Part shown: piece after piece, positions 1-6,690 of the stretch
How positions within the stretch are numbered: position 1 is the stretch's first letter
Layout: every line of letters starts with the position of its first letter
Origin: Dyella sp. BiH032
GTDB lineage: Bacteria > Pseudomonadota > Gammaproteobacteria > Xanthomonadales > Rhodanobacteraceae
Reading direction: 5' to 3'
NCBI RefSeq assembly: GCF_031954525.1
Contig: NZ_CP134867.1
Span: 1,798,001 to 1,862,000 of the forward strand
Length of the DNA stretch: 64,000 bases
The notes under the pieces: generated by a model
Told to the model about the DNA's origin: nothing
Seen by the model: the letters and a program-made list of their open reading frames with translations, nothing else
Database searches by the model: none
Position numbers and translations under genes: made by a program

Positions 1-297
1 TTCGCGGCGGTGAGGGCTGGACGATCAGGCCCGCGAAGCGGGGCGGGGACAGGGATGTCCCCGCCTTTTCGATCAGGGCAGGATGCCCTGTCGAAAAGCC
101 CGGCCAGCCCTCAACGTACCCGGAGGTGGCGAAGGCCACCGGAGGGCGCCGCGCAGGGTGCCTTTCTTCTTGGTTACTTCTTCTTTGGCATCAAAGAAGA
201 AGTAACTCGCTCTCCGGCAGGAGAGCGAAACCCTCGCCCCGCCAGGGGCGAGACAAGGCTGGCGACGCACCCGCGACAACCGACCCAAATACACCCA
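1..297 (+). repeat. multi-hairpin intergenic repeat, copy A (cut by window edge)
   Basis: This stretch has no credible gene. It is a chain of stem-loops: GGCGGGGACA/TGTCCCCGCC near 40-65, AGGGCA/TGCCCT near 82-95, GGTGGC/GCCACC near 125-140, a long GTTACTTCTTCTTTG stem near 173-207, and CGCTCTCC/GGAGAGCG near 209-228. The same series recurs at 26515-28010 and, inverted, at 54180-55677, where an IS30 element splits it. Small reading frames across it are by-products of the repeat. Confidence 0.8.
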
Positions 298-303
298 CCA
301 ACC

Positions 304-1110
304 TCAAACCAACACCACATCCACCCCAGCCGCGCGCAGCGCCTCCACCACCTTCGCCTCCGCGCTGTTATCCGTAATCACCCGATGCAACTGCTGCACC
401 GGCGTAATCACCGAAAGACTGCGCTGCCCCAGCTTGCTCGCATCGAACACCGCGATGGTCTCGCGCGAAACGCGGATCATCAGCGCATTGAGCGACGCCT
501 CCAATGGATCGGGCGTGGTCACGCCCACCACCGGATCCAGTCCGTCCACGCCGAGGAACAGCTTGTCCGCGGAAAGCTTGGACAAGGCCTGCTCCGCGTC
601 CGGGCCCACCAGCGAATACGAGGTCTCGCGCAGCAGGCCGCCGAGCATCATCACGCGGATGTGCGAAAGGCCCGAAAGCTCCAGCGCGATATTGAGCGCA
701 TTGGTGATCACGGTAAGCGACTCGAACTTCATCTGGCGGATCTGCCGCGCGATCTCCACCGTGGTGGAGCCGGAGTCGAGGATGATCGTCTCGCCGTTCT
801 GGATCAGCCGCGCCGCGGCCTGGCCGATGCGCAGCTTCTGCGCATGGTGGCGCGTCTCCTTGATGTTCAGCGGCGTGTCGTGCGCGTTCGGCGCCGTGGC
901 GGGCAGGGCACCGCCGTGGGAGCGGGCGATGGCCGAGCTGCGCGCCAGGGCTTCGAGGTCGTTGCGGATGGTGACGGCCGAGGTGTGGAAACGCTTGGCC
1001 AGTTCCTCCACCGTGGCCCGGCCCTGCTTGTCCACGTACTCGACGATCAGGCGGCGGCGCTCCTCCACCAGCAGGCGGCGAGTCGGGGCGGAGGCTCGGT
1101 CACGGGTCAT
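304..1110 (-). CDS. DeoR-family transcriptional regulator (AgaR-like)
   Basis: A 268-residue regulator of the DeoR/GlpR class. Residues about 15-65 form the winged helix-turn-helix, with the family pattern VEELAKRF followed by VTIRNDLEAL. The C-terminal effector domain carries the sugar-phosphate-binding signature DSGSTTVEIA and later FLGVDGLD. The start codon overlaps the stop of the upstream amidohydrolase by 4 nt, so the two are co-transcribed. Such repressors normally release DNA when they bind a phosphorylated sugar intermediate. Here the likely targets are the divergent promoters between the aldolase (2540-3457) and SIS gene (3515-4717). The family is certain. The AgaR-like role comes from the neighbours. 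Confidence 0.9.
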   Translation of the reverse strand: MTRDRASAPTRRLLVEERRRLIVEYVDKQGRATVEELAKRFHTSAVTIRNDLEALARSSAIARSHGGALPATAPNAHDTPLNIKETRHHAQKLRIGQAAARLIQNGETIILDSGSTTVEIARQIRQMKFESLTVITNALNIALELSGLSHIRVMMLGGLLRETSYSLVGPDAEQALSKLSADKLFLGVDGLDPVVGVTTPDPLEASLNALMIRVSRETIAVFDASKLGQRSLSVITPVQQLHRVITDNSAEAKVVEALRAAGVDVVLV

Positions 1111-2309
1111 GGAAGGCCTAGCAGTCGGGCGGCGTTGTCATGGTAAACCTTTCGCAGGATAGCGTCCGGCAGGTCCAGGCCATAGATGGACCAGCGTCCC
1201 TGCGGCGGGGTTTCCGCGGGAGCGTAGTCGAAATACTCGTCGTCGGTTTCCAGGAAGCGGTAATAGATCTCGTACAGCGCGTCGCCGAACAGCTGCTGCG
1301 GCACGTCGTCGCCGTAGGGGGAGGGCACCGCGTCGGTGCCGAACAGGATGCGGTCCTGGTAGCGCTCGAAGAAGCGCCGCGCGGTGCGCGGCTGGCGGCC
1401 CAGCTCGCCGATGCGCGCGCTGATGTCCACCACGGTGTTGGGAAAGCGGTCCAGGCAGGCGGACACCGCTTCGAGATTTTCCGCGCCATTGCCCACGTGC
1501 ATGAGCGCGAAGGTCGTCTTCGGATGGCGCGCGATCAGCCGGTCGCGCGCGGCGAGCAGTTCCGCGTTGCTGGGGAATTCCGGTCCATAGAACGACCAGT
1601 CCGGATGGCGTGCCAACTCTTCGTAGCGCTCGTTGCCCGCGTCGGTGGGCAGGAAGAACGCCTCCGGGTCGGAGACGTGCATGAACACCGGCATGTTCAA
1701 GGCGGCGCAGGTCTCCCACATCGGATCGAAACGCCGGTCGTCCACGGCGACCAGCGGGCCGTCGTCGATGCGTTCGCGCAAATAGAGGCCCAGCGTCTTC
1801 AGTAGCTTCAGGCCGCGCGCCCCGATGCTGCGCGCGTGGGCGATGGCATCGGCCTGGCGGTTGGGGTAGTCCGGTTCGGCGAACAGGCCGAACGACGGCT
1901 CGGTGAGGGTGACGAAGCGCCCCGGCGCGGCGTGGTCGAAGCTGCGGATCGCCTGTTCCAGCCCCGCGCCGGTACCGCCGGTGAGGTTGACCAGCGTGCG
2001 GATGCCCTTGCGGTCCATCACCGGCAGCAGGTCCTGCGGCTGCGCGAACACCGTGATCTCCTCGCCCACCGACACGCCGTTGCGCACGTTGGCGGTCCAG
2101 GTGAGGTGGGTGTGCATGTCGATCACCGGGAAGCGCGGGCGCTCCACGCGGGTCTGCTTCACGTGCAGCATGCTGCGCGGCTTGAAGTCGAACAGGCGCA
2201 GGCCGCTCTTGCTCTCGTCCGGCGCGGTCGCGAGCTGGTTCTTGCCGCTGTCGATGCGGACGGTGCCGGCGCCGGTGGGCGGGGAGCAGCAGAGGCAGGG
2301 TTTGGGCAT
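1107..2309 (-). CDS. amidohydrolase family (Amidohydro_2) TIM-barrel hydrolase
   Basis: A 400-residue metal-dependent hydrolase of the amidohydrolase superfamily. The metal-binding HxH lies in FPVIDMHTHL (about residues 61-70), further His candidates are in VFMHVSD and FALMHVGN, and a late Asp is in ILFGTDAVPSP. There is no signal peptide, so it is cytoplasmic. It sits between the aldolase and the DeoR gene and overlaps the latter by 4 nt. No NagA-type deacetylase is visible in the cluster, so this protein could supply the deacetylase or another hydrolytic step of amino-sugar catabolism; that is inference. The start is uncertain. An internal Met (MLHVKQ, about residue 47) is an alternative, and neither has a strong ribosome site. 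The N-terminus holds an odd CLCC motif. Confidence 0.85.
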   Translation of the reverse strand: MPKPCLCCSPPTGAGTVRIDSGKNQLATAPDESKSGLRLFDFKPRSMLHVKQTRVERPRFPVIDMHTHLTWTANVRNGVSVGEEITVFAQPQDLLPVMDRKGIRTLVNLTGGTGAGLEQAIRSFDHAAPGRFVTLTEPSFGLFAEPDYPNRQADAIAHARSIGARGLKLLKTLGLYLRERIDDGPLVAVDDRRFDPMWETCAALNMPVFMHVSDPEAFFLPTDAGNERYEELARHPDWSFYGPEFPSNAELLAARDRLIARHPKTTFALMHVGNGAENLEAVSACLDRFPNTVVDISARIGELGRQPRTARRFFERYQDRILFGTDAVPSPYGDDVPQQLFGDALYEIYYRFLETDDEYFDYAPAETPPQGRWSIYGLDLPDAILRKVYHDNAARLLGLP

Positions 2310-2375
2310 GGGCGTGCTGTATTTCTTCGTCGCGTACCGAGGCAGCGGGTTCGCCTCGACCTTCGATGTGGAAAC

Positions 2376-2526
2376 CCTTCGCCCCTCCGGGGAGAAGGTG
2401 CCGGCAGGCGGATGAGGGGCGGGTGCTCGCGGGAATGGCTCTATGGAGCGAGGCCTGCTTTAGCGTTCCAGCTTCTGCGCTCCGTAGGTCCCCCTCACCC
2501 CAACCCTCTCCCCGGAGGGGAGAGGG
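2376..2526. repeat. pair of REP-like palindromes
   Basis: Two inverted GC-rich palindromes lie between the aldolase and amidohydrolase genes. One is CCTTCGCCCC/GGGGAGAAGG at 2376-2398 followed by GATGAGGGGCGGG. The other is CCCTCTCCCC/GGGGAGAGGG at 2504-2526, preceded by CCCCTCACCCC. Related units occur near 26421-26495 and 55705-55770. The layout resembles the REP doublets common in Xanthomonadales. They may act as transcript stabilisers or partial terminators inside this operon. Confidence 0.65.
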
Positions 2527-2539
2527 AGCAGGTGTGCGC

Positions 2540-3457
2540 TTACCTCGGGTACTTCGCCATGATCTTGTGCACTTCGTTGACCAGCGCCACGGCCTGGTCC
2601 AGCGGGCGCAGCCACATGTTGCGGCCGAACATCACGCCCTGCGCGCCGGAGGCCATGTAGAACTCGACCTTGCGCAGCACCGCCGCGTCGTCGTCGTTCT
2701 TTTCGCCGCCGGAGAACAGCACCATGGTGCGGCCGGCCGAGCGCACCACGCGTTGCGAACGCGTGGCGGCGTCTTCCTGCAGCTGGTCGTACGGCGCCGG
2801 CGCGTTGGCGCGGCTGTCGTTGGGTTCGTGCAGCTTGACGATGTCGGCGCCCATCTCCAGCGCGACGCGCGCGGCATAGTCCTGCGCGAACAGGCTGTTC
2901 TTGCCACCCTTGGCTTCGATCGCCTCGCCGCGCGGGTAGGACCACATCACCAGCGGCATGCCGAAGCGCTCGCAGTCCTGGCGCACCTTCTCGAACTGGC
3001 GGATTTCTTCTGCCTGGCGCGGCGAACCGACATACATGGTGTAGCCCACCGCATCGGCACCCAGGCGCACGGCGTCTTCGACGGAAGCGAACAGCGGCGA
3101 AGTGGCTTCCGCGTCGCTGGGGATGTTGGTCTTGCCGTTGAGCTTGAGGATCAGCGGAATGCGCCCGCAGTACTCGCCCATGTACTTCTCGGCCAGGCCC
3201 ACGCCGAGCGCGATGGCGGAGAAGTTGCCTTCCACGGCGAGGCGGAACTGGTAATCCGGATCGATCGCGGGCGGGTTGGGGAAGAAGTCGGTCGGGCCAT
3301 GTTCCAGGCCCTGGTCCAGCGGCAGTACCAGCAGGCTGCCGTTACGCGGGCCGTGCCCGTACAGCAGGCGCCAGAGGCGGGTGCGCTTGCCGTGCGAAAG
3401 CGCCAGTTTCGAAAACCCTTCGGAAGTTTTCGAAAGGGCTTGTGTGCTCTGAATCAT
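2540..3457 (-). CDS. class I fructose/tagatose-bisphosphate aldolase (DhnA/FbaB type)
   Basis: A 305-residue Schiff-base aldolase of the DeoC/LacD/FbaB fold. It shows LVLPLDQGLEHG (about 42-53), the candidate Schiff-base Lys in GADIVKLHEP (about 216), and phosphate-binding FSGGEKNDDD and GVMFGRNMW near the C-terminus. It would cleave a ketohexose 1,6-bisphosphate to dihydroxyacetone phosphate and glyceraldehyde 3-phosphate in the cytoplasm. It is divergent from the SIS-kinase-kinase operon and shares its short control region. With an AgaS-like isomerase and a tagatose-6-phosphate-kinase-like PfkB next door, tagatose 1,6-bisphosphate is a plausible physiological substrate. A housekeeping fructose-bisphosphate aldolase role cannot be excluded. 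Confidence 0.9.
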   Translation of the reverse strand: MIQSTQALSKTSEGFSKLALSHGKRTRLWRLLYGHGPRNGSLLVLPLDQGLEHGPTDFFPNPPAIDPDYQFRLAVEGNFSAIALGVGLAEKYMGEYCGRIPLILKLNGKTNIPSDAEATSPLFASVEDAVRLGADAVGYTMYVGSPRQAEEIRQFEKVRQDCERFGMPLVMWSYPRGEAIEAKGGKNSLFAQDYAARVALEMGADIVKLHEPNDSRANAPAPYDQLQEDAATRSQRVVRSAGRTMVLFSGGEKNDDDAAVLRKVEFYMASGAQGVMFGRNMWLRPLDQAVALVNEVHKIMAKYPR

Positions 3458-3540
3458 TTCGAATACCCTGCGTTTCGTGATCGAACGGTTTCACATTCGA
3501 GCGAAACGGCCGAAATGTCAATAGTTGATAAGAAAACGAA
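3458..3540. promoter_or_regulatory. candidate DeoR operator region between divergent genes
   Basis: The 57-bp gap between the aldolase start (3457) and SIS start (3515), plus the first codons of the latter, is unusually AT-rich. It holds repeated TTTCG/CGAAA words: TTTCG at 3460, GTTTCG near 3473, GTTTC near 3489, CGAAAC at 3502 and ACGAAAGAAAG near 3537. GTTTCG and CGAAAC form widely spaced inverted arms. DeoR-family repressors of amino-sugar genes typically bind arrays of short direct repeats of this kind. Binding by the 304-1110 product is inferred. Confidence 0.4.
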
Positions 3541-4717
3541 AGAAAGTGATCGACTCGCCGCCTTGCGCGCCGCGCCGGCGGCGGAGCAGCACGCGGCCGG
3601 TTACGCCGACACCCTCCGCGAAGTGCTGCAGCAGCCGGCCACCTGGCGCGGCACCGCGGCCTTGCTGCGCGAGCCTTCCGCGCGCGAACGGCTGGCGCGT
3701 GCGCTGTCGCCGCGGCCGGCGCATATCGTGCTGACCGGTTCGGGCAGCTCGATGTACATCGGCGAATGCCTTGCGCCCACGCTGCAGGAGGGCTTGGGCA
3801 TTCCCGCGCAGGCGATCGCCGCCGGCACGCTGCTGACGCACTGGCGCGGCATGCTTCCGCCGGGCGAAGGCCTGCTGATTTCGCTGGCCCGCTCGGGCGA
3901 CAGCCCAGAGAGCTGCGGCGTGGTGGATCGCGTGCTCGCCGATGCGCCGGCCTGGCGCCACCTGGTGATCACCTGCAACGCCAACGGCAAGCTCGCCACG
4001 CGCTACAACCACGACCCGCGCGTCACCGTGCTGGTGCTGGACGAACGCACCAACGACCGCAGCCTGGTGATGACCAGCAGCTTCACCAACCTGCTGCTCG
4101 CCGGCTCGGGCCTGCTGCTGGATACCGCGAGCGTGCTCACGGAGAACGCCATTGCCGCGCTCGCTGCGGTGGTCGACCACCTGTTCGACGCGCAGGCCGA
4201 CGCGCTGGCCGAGCTGGCCTCGCGCCAGGTCGAGGCGGCGGTCTACCTCGGCAGCGGCGGCGGCATCGGCGCCGCGCACGAGGCCGCGCTGAAGATGGTC
4301 GAGATGACCGCCGGCAAGGTCGTCACTATGGCCGAGACTTTCCTCGGCCTGCGCCATGGACCGATGTCGAGCATCCGGCCCACGACCTTGATCGTCGGCC
4401 TGCTGTCCGCCGACCCGGCGGTGCGCGGCTACGAGCTGGACCTGCTGCGCGAGCTGGACCGCAAGCAGCTGGGTTTGGCCAAGCTGGTGGTGGGCGAGGG
4501 CATTCCCGCCGACGTGTTGCGCCCCGGCGACGTGGCGATCGAACTGGCGGGCCTGGGCCATCACGGCGAGCTGCCTTCATGGCTGGCCGGCGTCGTCGTG
4601 GGACAGCTGCTGGCGTTCTTCCGCTGCCTGCACCTGGGTGATCGGCCGGACGCGCCGTCGCAGGGCGTGCTCACCCGCGTGGTGCAGGCATTCACCCTGC
4701 ATGGGGCCAACGCGTGA
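3515..4717 (+). CDS. SIS-domain ketose/aldose isomerase, AgaS-like
   Basis: A 400-residue sugar-phosphate isomerase with two SIS domains. The first carries VLTGSGSSMYIGE (about 70-82) and ISLARSGDSPES. The second carries VYLGSGGGIGAAHEAALK followed by the AgaS/GlmS-type signature ETFLGLRHGP. Length and architecture match AgaS (galactosamine-6-phosphate deaminase/isomerase) rather than the longer GlmS, because no glutaminase domain is present. The expected reaction is galactosamine 6-phosphate to tagatose 6-phosphate plus ammonia; glucosamine 6-phosphate deamination is the alternative. The ATG at 3515 is chosen because the reading frame upstream runs through the control region and the antisense of the aldolase. 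Its stop overlaps the GTG of the next kinase by 4 nt. Confidence 0.85.
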   Translation: MSIVDKKTKESDRLAALRAAPAAEQHAAGYADTLREVLQQPATWRGTAALLREPSARERLARALSPRPAHIVLTGSGSSMYIGECLAPTLQEGLGIPAQAIAAGTLLTHWRGMLPPGEGLLISLARSGDSPESCGVVDRVLADAPAWRHLVITCNANGKLATRYNHDPRVTVLVLDERTNDRSLVMTSSFTNLLLAGSGLLLDTASVLTENAIAALAAVVDHLFDAQADALAELASRQVEAAVYLGSGGGIGAAHEAALKMVEMTAGKVVTMAETFLGLRHGPMSSIRPTTLIVGLLSADPAVRGYELDLLRELDRKQLGLAKLVVGEGIPADVLRPGDVAIELAGLGHHGELPSWLAGVVVGQLLAFFRCLHLGDRPDAPSQGVLTRVVQAFTLHGANA

Positions 4718-5652
4718 CGACGCCCGCGGCCACGCGCGTGCTGGTGGTGGGCGAGATCAACGTCGATCTCGTGCTCAAGGGCCTGCACGCCGACCCCGCA
4801 CCGGGCCACGAAGTGCTGGCCGACGATTTCCTGATGACGCCGGGCAGCTCCTCGATGATCTGCGCGATGGGCTTGGCGCGGCTGGGCAATGCGGTGGCTT
4901 TCCACGGCAAGCTCGGTGCGGATGCGTGGGGCGACTATTGCTTCGCCGCCCTGCGCGACGCGGGTATCGATGTCGCATCGCTCGGCGCCGATCCGGCGCT
5001 GCGCACGGGCGTCACCGTGTCGCTGTCCACGCCGCGCGACCGCGCACTGGTGACCTTTCCCGGCGCGATCGTGGCACTACGCGCGGATGAAGTGAGCGAT
5101 GCGCTGCTCGCGAGCGTGGGGCATCTGCACGTTTCTTCGTTCTATCTGCAGAAGGCCTTGCGCCCCGGCTGCCGCGCTCTGTTCGCGCGCGCCCGCGCCG
5201 CGGGCCTCAGCACCTCGCTCGATCCGGGCTTCGACCCCGAGCAGCGTTGGGGCGAGGACCTGCGCGAAGTGCTGGCCGAGGTGGACCTGTTCTTGCCCAA
5301 TCAGGAAGAACTGCGCGCCCTGGCCGGTACCGACGAGGTACGCGCCGGACTGGCCGCGCTGGACAACGGGCGTACGCGCATCGTGGTGAAGCGCGGCCGC
5401 CAAGGCTGCGCCAGCCTGCATGAAGGCGAGCTGCTGGAAGTACCGGCGTTCACGGTCGATGCGGTGGACAGCACAGGCGCGGGCGATTCCTTCGACGCCG
5501 GTTTCCTGCACGCCTGGCTGCGCAAGCTGCCGCTGCGCGAGTGCATGCGCTGGGGCAGTGCCTGCGGCAGCCTGTCGACGCGCGGCATCGGCGGCACCAC
5601 GCGCCAGGCCACGGCGGACGAAGCCATGGCCCTGCTGGCGGGGGCGCCATGA
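4714..5652 (+). CDS. PfkB/ribokinase-family sugar kinase
   Basis: A 312-residue cytoplasmic carbohydrate kinase with the ribokinase fold. The N-terminus reads GEINVDLVLKG, a substrate loop GSSSMICAMGLARLG follows, and the C-terminal ATP/anion-hole motif DSTGAGDSFDAGF (about 250-262) contains the catalytic Asp of GAGD. It starts with GTG inside the stop codon of the SIS gene (GTGA overlap) and its own stop overlaps the next gene's ATG, so all three are translationally coupled. In an amino-sugar pathway it could phosphorylate the incoming free sugar (for example GalNAc), which would differ from the kinases usual in such pathways. The substrate is inferred only from context. Confidence 0.88.
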   Translation: MTTPAATRVLVVGEINVDLVLKGLHADPAPGHEVLADDFLMTPGSSSMICAMGLARLGNAVAFHGKLGADAWGDYCFAALRDAGIDVASLGADPALRTGVTVSLSTPRDRALVTFPGAIVALRADEVSDALLASVGHLHVSSFYLQKALRPGCRALFARARAAGLSTSLDPGFDPEQRWGEDLREVLAEVDLFLPNQEELRALAGTDEVRAGLAALDNGRTRIVVKRGRQGCASLHEGELLEVPAFTVDAVDSTGAGDSFDAGFLHAWLRKLPLRECMRWGSACGSLSTRGIGGTTRQATADEAMALLAGAP

Positions 5653-6581
5653 TCACGGTCGCCGGTTTCAATACCGCGATCGACCGGCTGTACACGCTGG
5701 ACGCGCTGGAGCCCGGCGTCGTGCAGCGCGCGAGCGCCGTGCAGGCCTACCCCGGCGGCAAGGGCGTGCACGTGGCGCAGACCATTGCCGCGCTGGGCGA
5801 GCCGGTGCAGCTGGTCGGCCTGACCGACGCGTTCCACCGCAACCTGATCGCCCGCCGCATGAGCGAGCGCGGCGTGCTGTTCCATGGCGTGGAAATCGCC
5901 GAGGAACTGCGCCACTGCCTGGCGTTGCGCGAGCGCGGCGGGCGCATGACCGAGGTGCTCGATCCCGGTCCGCTGTTGCGGCCGCGTACTTGCGAGCGCC
6001 TGCTGGATACCTTGTGGCGCTGCGTCGAGGACACCGCAGCCATGGTGCTGTCCGGCAGCCTGCCGCGCGGTTTCGAGGCCGACACTTACGCCGCGCTGGG
6101 GCGCCAGGTCGCGCCGCGCGGTCTGCCATGCCTGGTGGATGCCAGCGGCGACGCGCTGCGGCTGGCCGCCGATGCCGGCGCCTTCCTGCTCAAGCCCAAT
6201 CGCGACGAAGCCGGCCAGCTGGCCGGCCGGCCGGTCGACACGCTGGAGGACGCCGCCATCGTGGCGCGTGCGCTGCACGCGCGCGGCACGGCGTTCCCGG
6301 TCGTCACCCTCGGCACGCTGGGCGCGCTGGGTTTCGACGGCAGCGATTGCTGGCATGCCTCGCTGGCGATCGCGCACAGCGCGAACGCTGTGGGTTCGGG
6401 TGACTGCTTTCTGGCCGGCCTTGCGGTGGAACTGACGCGCAGCGGCGAGCTGGGCCGCGCGCTGCGGCTCGGCGTCGCCTGCGGCGCGGCCAATGCCTTG
6501 CACGAGGAGACCGGCTATGTGGAGCGCGCGCAGGTGGAAGCTTTGCTGCCGCAGGTGAAGCTGGTCCGCTTCGACCGTTGA
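5649..6581 (+). CDS. PfkB-family kinase, 1-phosphofructokinase/tagatose-6-phosphate kinase type
   Basis: A 310-residue kinase of the LacC/FruK subgroup. It shows NTAIDRLYTL near the N-terminus (the subgroup has NPAxD), a GGKGVHVAQTIAALG substrate-binding loop (about 36-50), LKPNRDE in the middle and VGSGDCFLAG (about 247-256) with the catalytic Asp. Members phosphorylate tagatose 6-phosphate or fructose 1-phosphate to the 1,6-bisphosphate. The start at 5649 overlaps the preceding stop (ATGA). A longer frame exists upstream but would lie inside the previous gene. With AgaS-like isomerase and class I aldolase neighbours, tagatose-6-phosphate kinase is the best reading. Confidence 0.88.
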   Translation: MITVAGFNTAIDRLYTLDALEPGVVQRASAVQAYPGGKGVHVAQTIAALGEPVQLVGLTDAFHRNLIARRMSERGVLFHGVEIAEELRHCLALRERGGRMTEVLDPGPLLRPRTCERLLDTLWRCVEDTAAMVLSGSLPRGFEADTYAALGRQVAPRGLPCLVDASGDALRLAADAGAFLLKPNRDEAGQLAGRPVDTLEDAAIVARALHARGTAFPVVTLGTLGALGFDGSDCWHASLAIAHSANAVGSGDCFLAGLAVELTRSGELGRALRLGVACGAANALHEETGYVERAQVEALLPQVKLVRFDR

Positions 6582-6690
6582 AAAAAACGTCGGTGCGTCG
6601 TGGGAGCGGCGCGCCGGCGATGAAGTACTTCGAGGCCACGGGGAGGAACGCGTCCGTGGTGTTTTCAAGAGAACGGGAGAAAACCGCGGC

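Noticed and set aside
10..1146. Small protein-coding frames within the multi-hairpin repeats
   Set aside because: The frames are not conserved as proteins between copies, whereas base pairing is; the longest one mostly overlaps the DeoR gene on the opposite strand.
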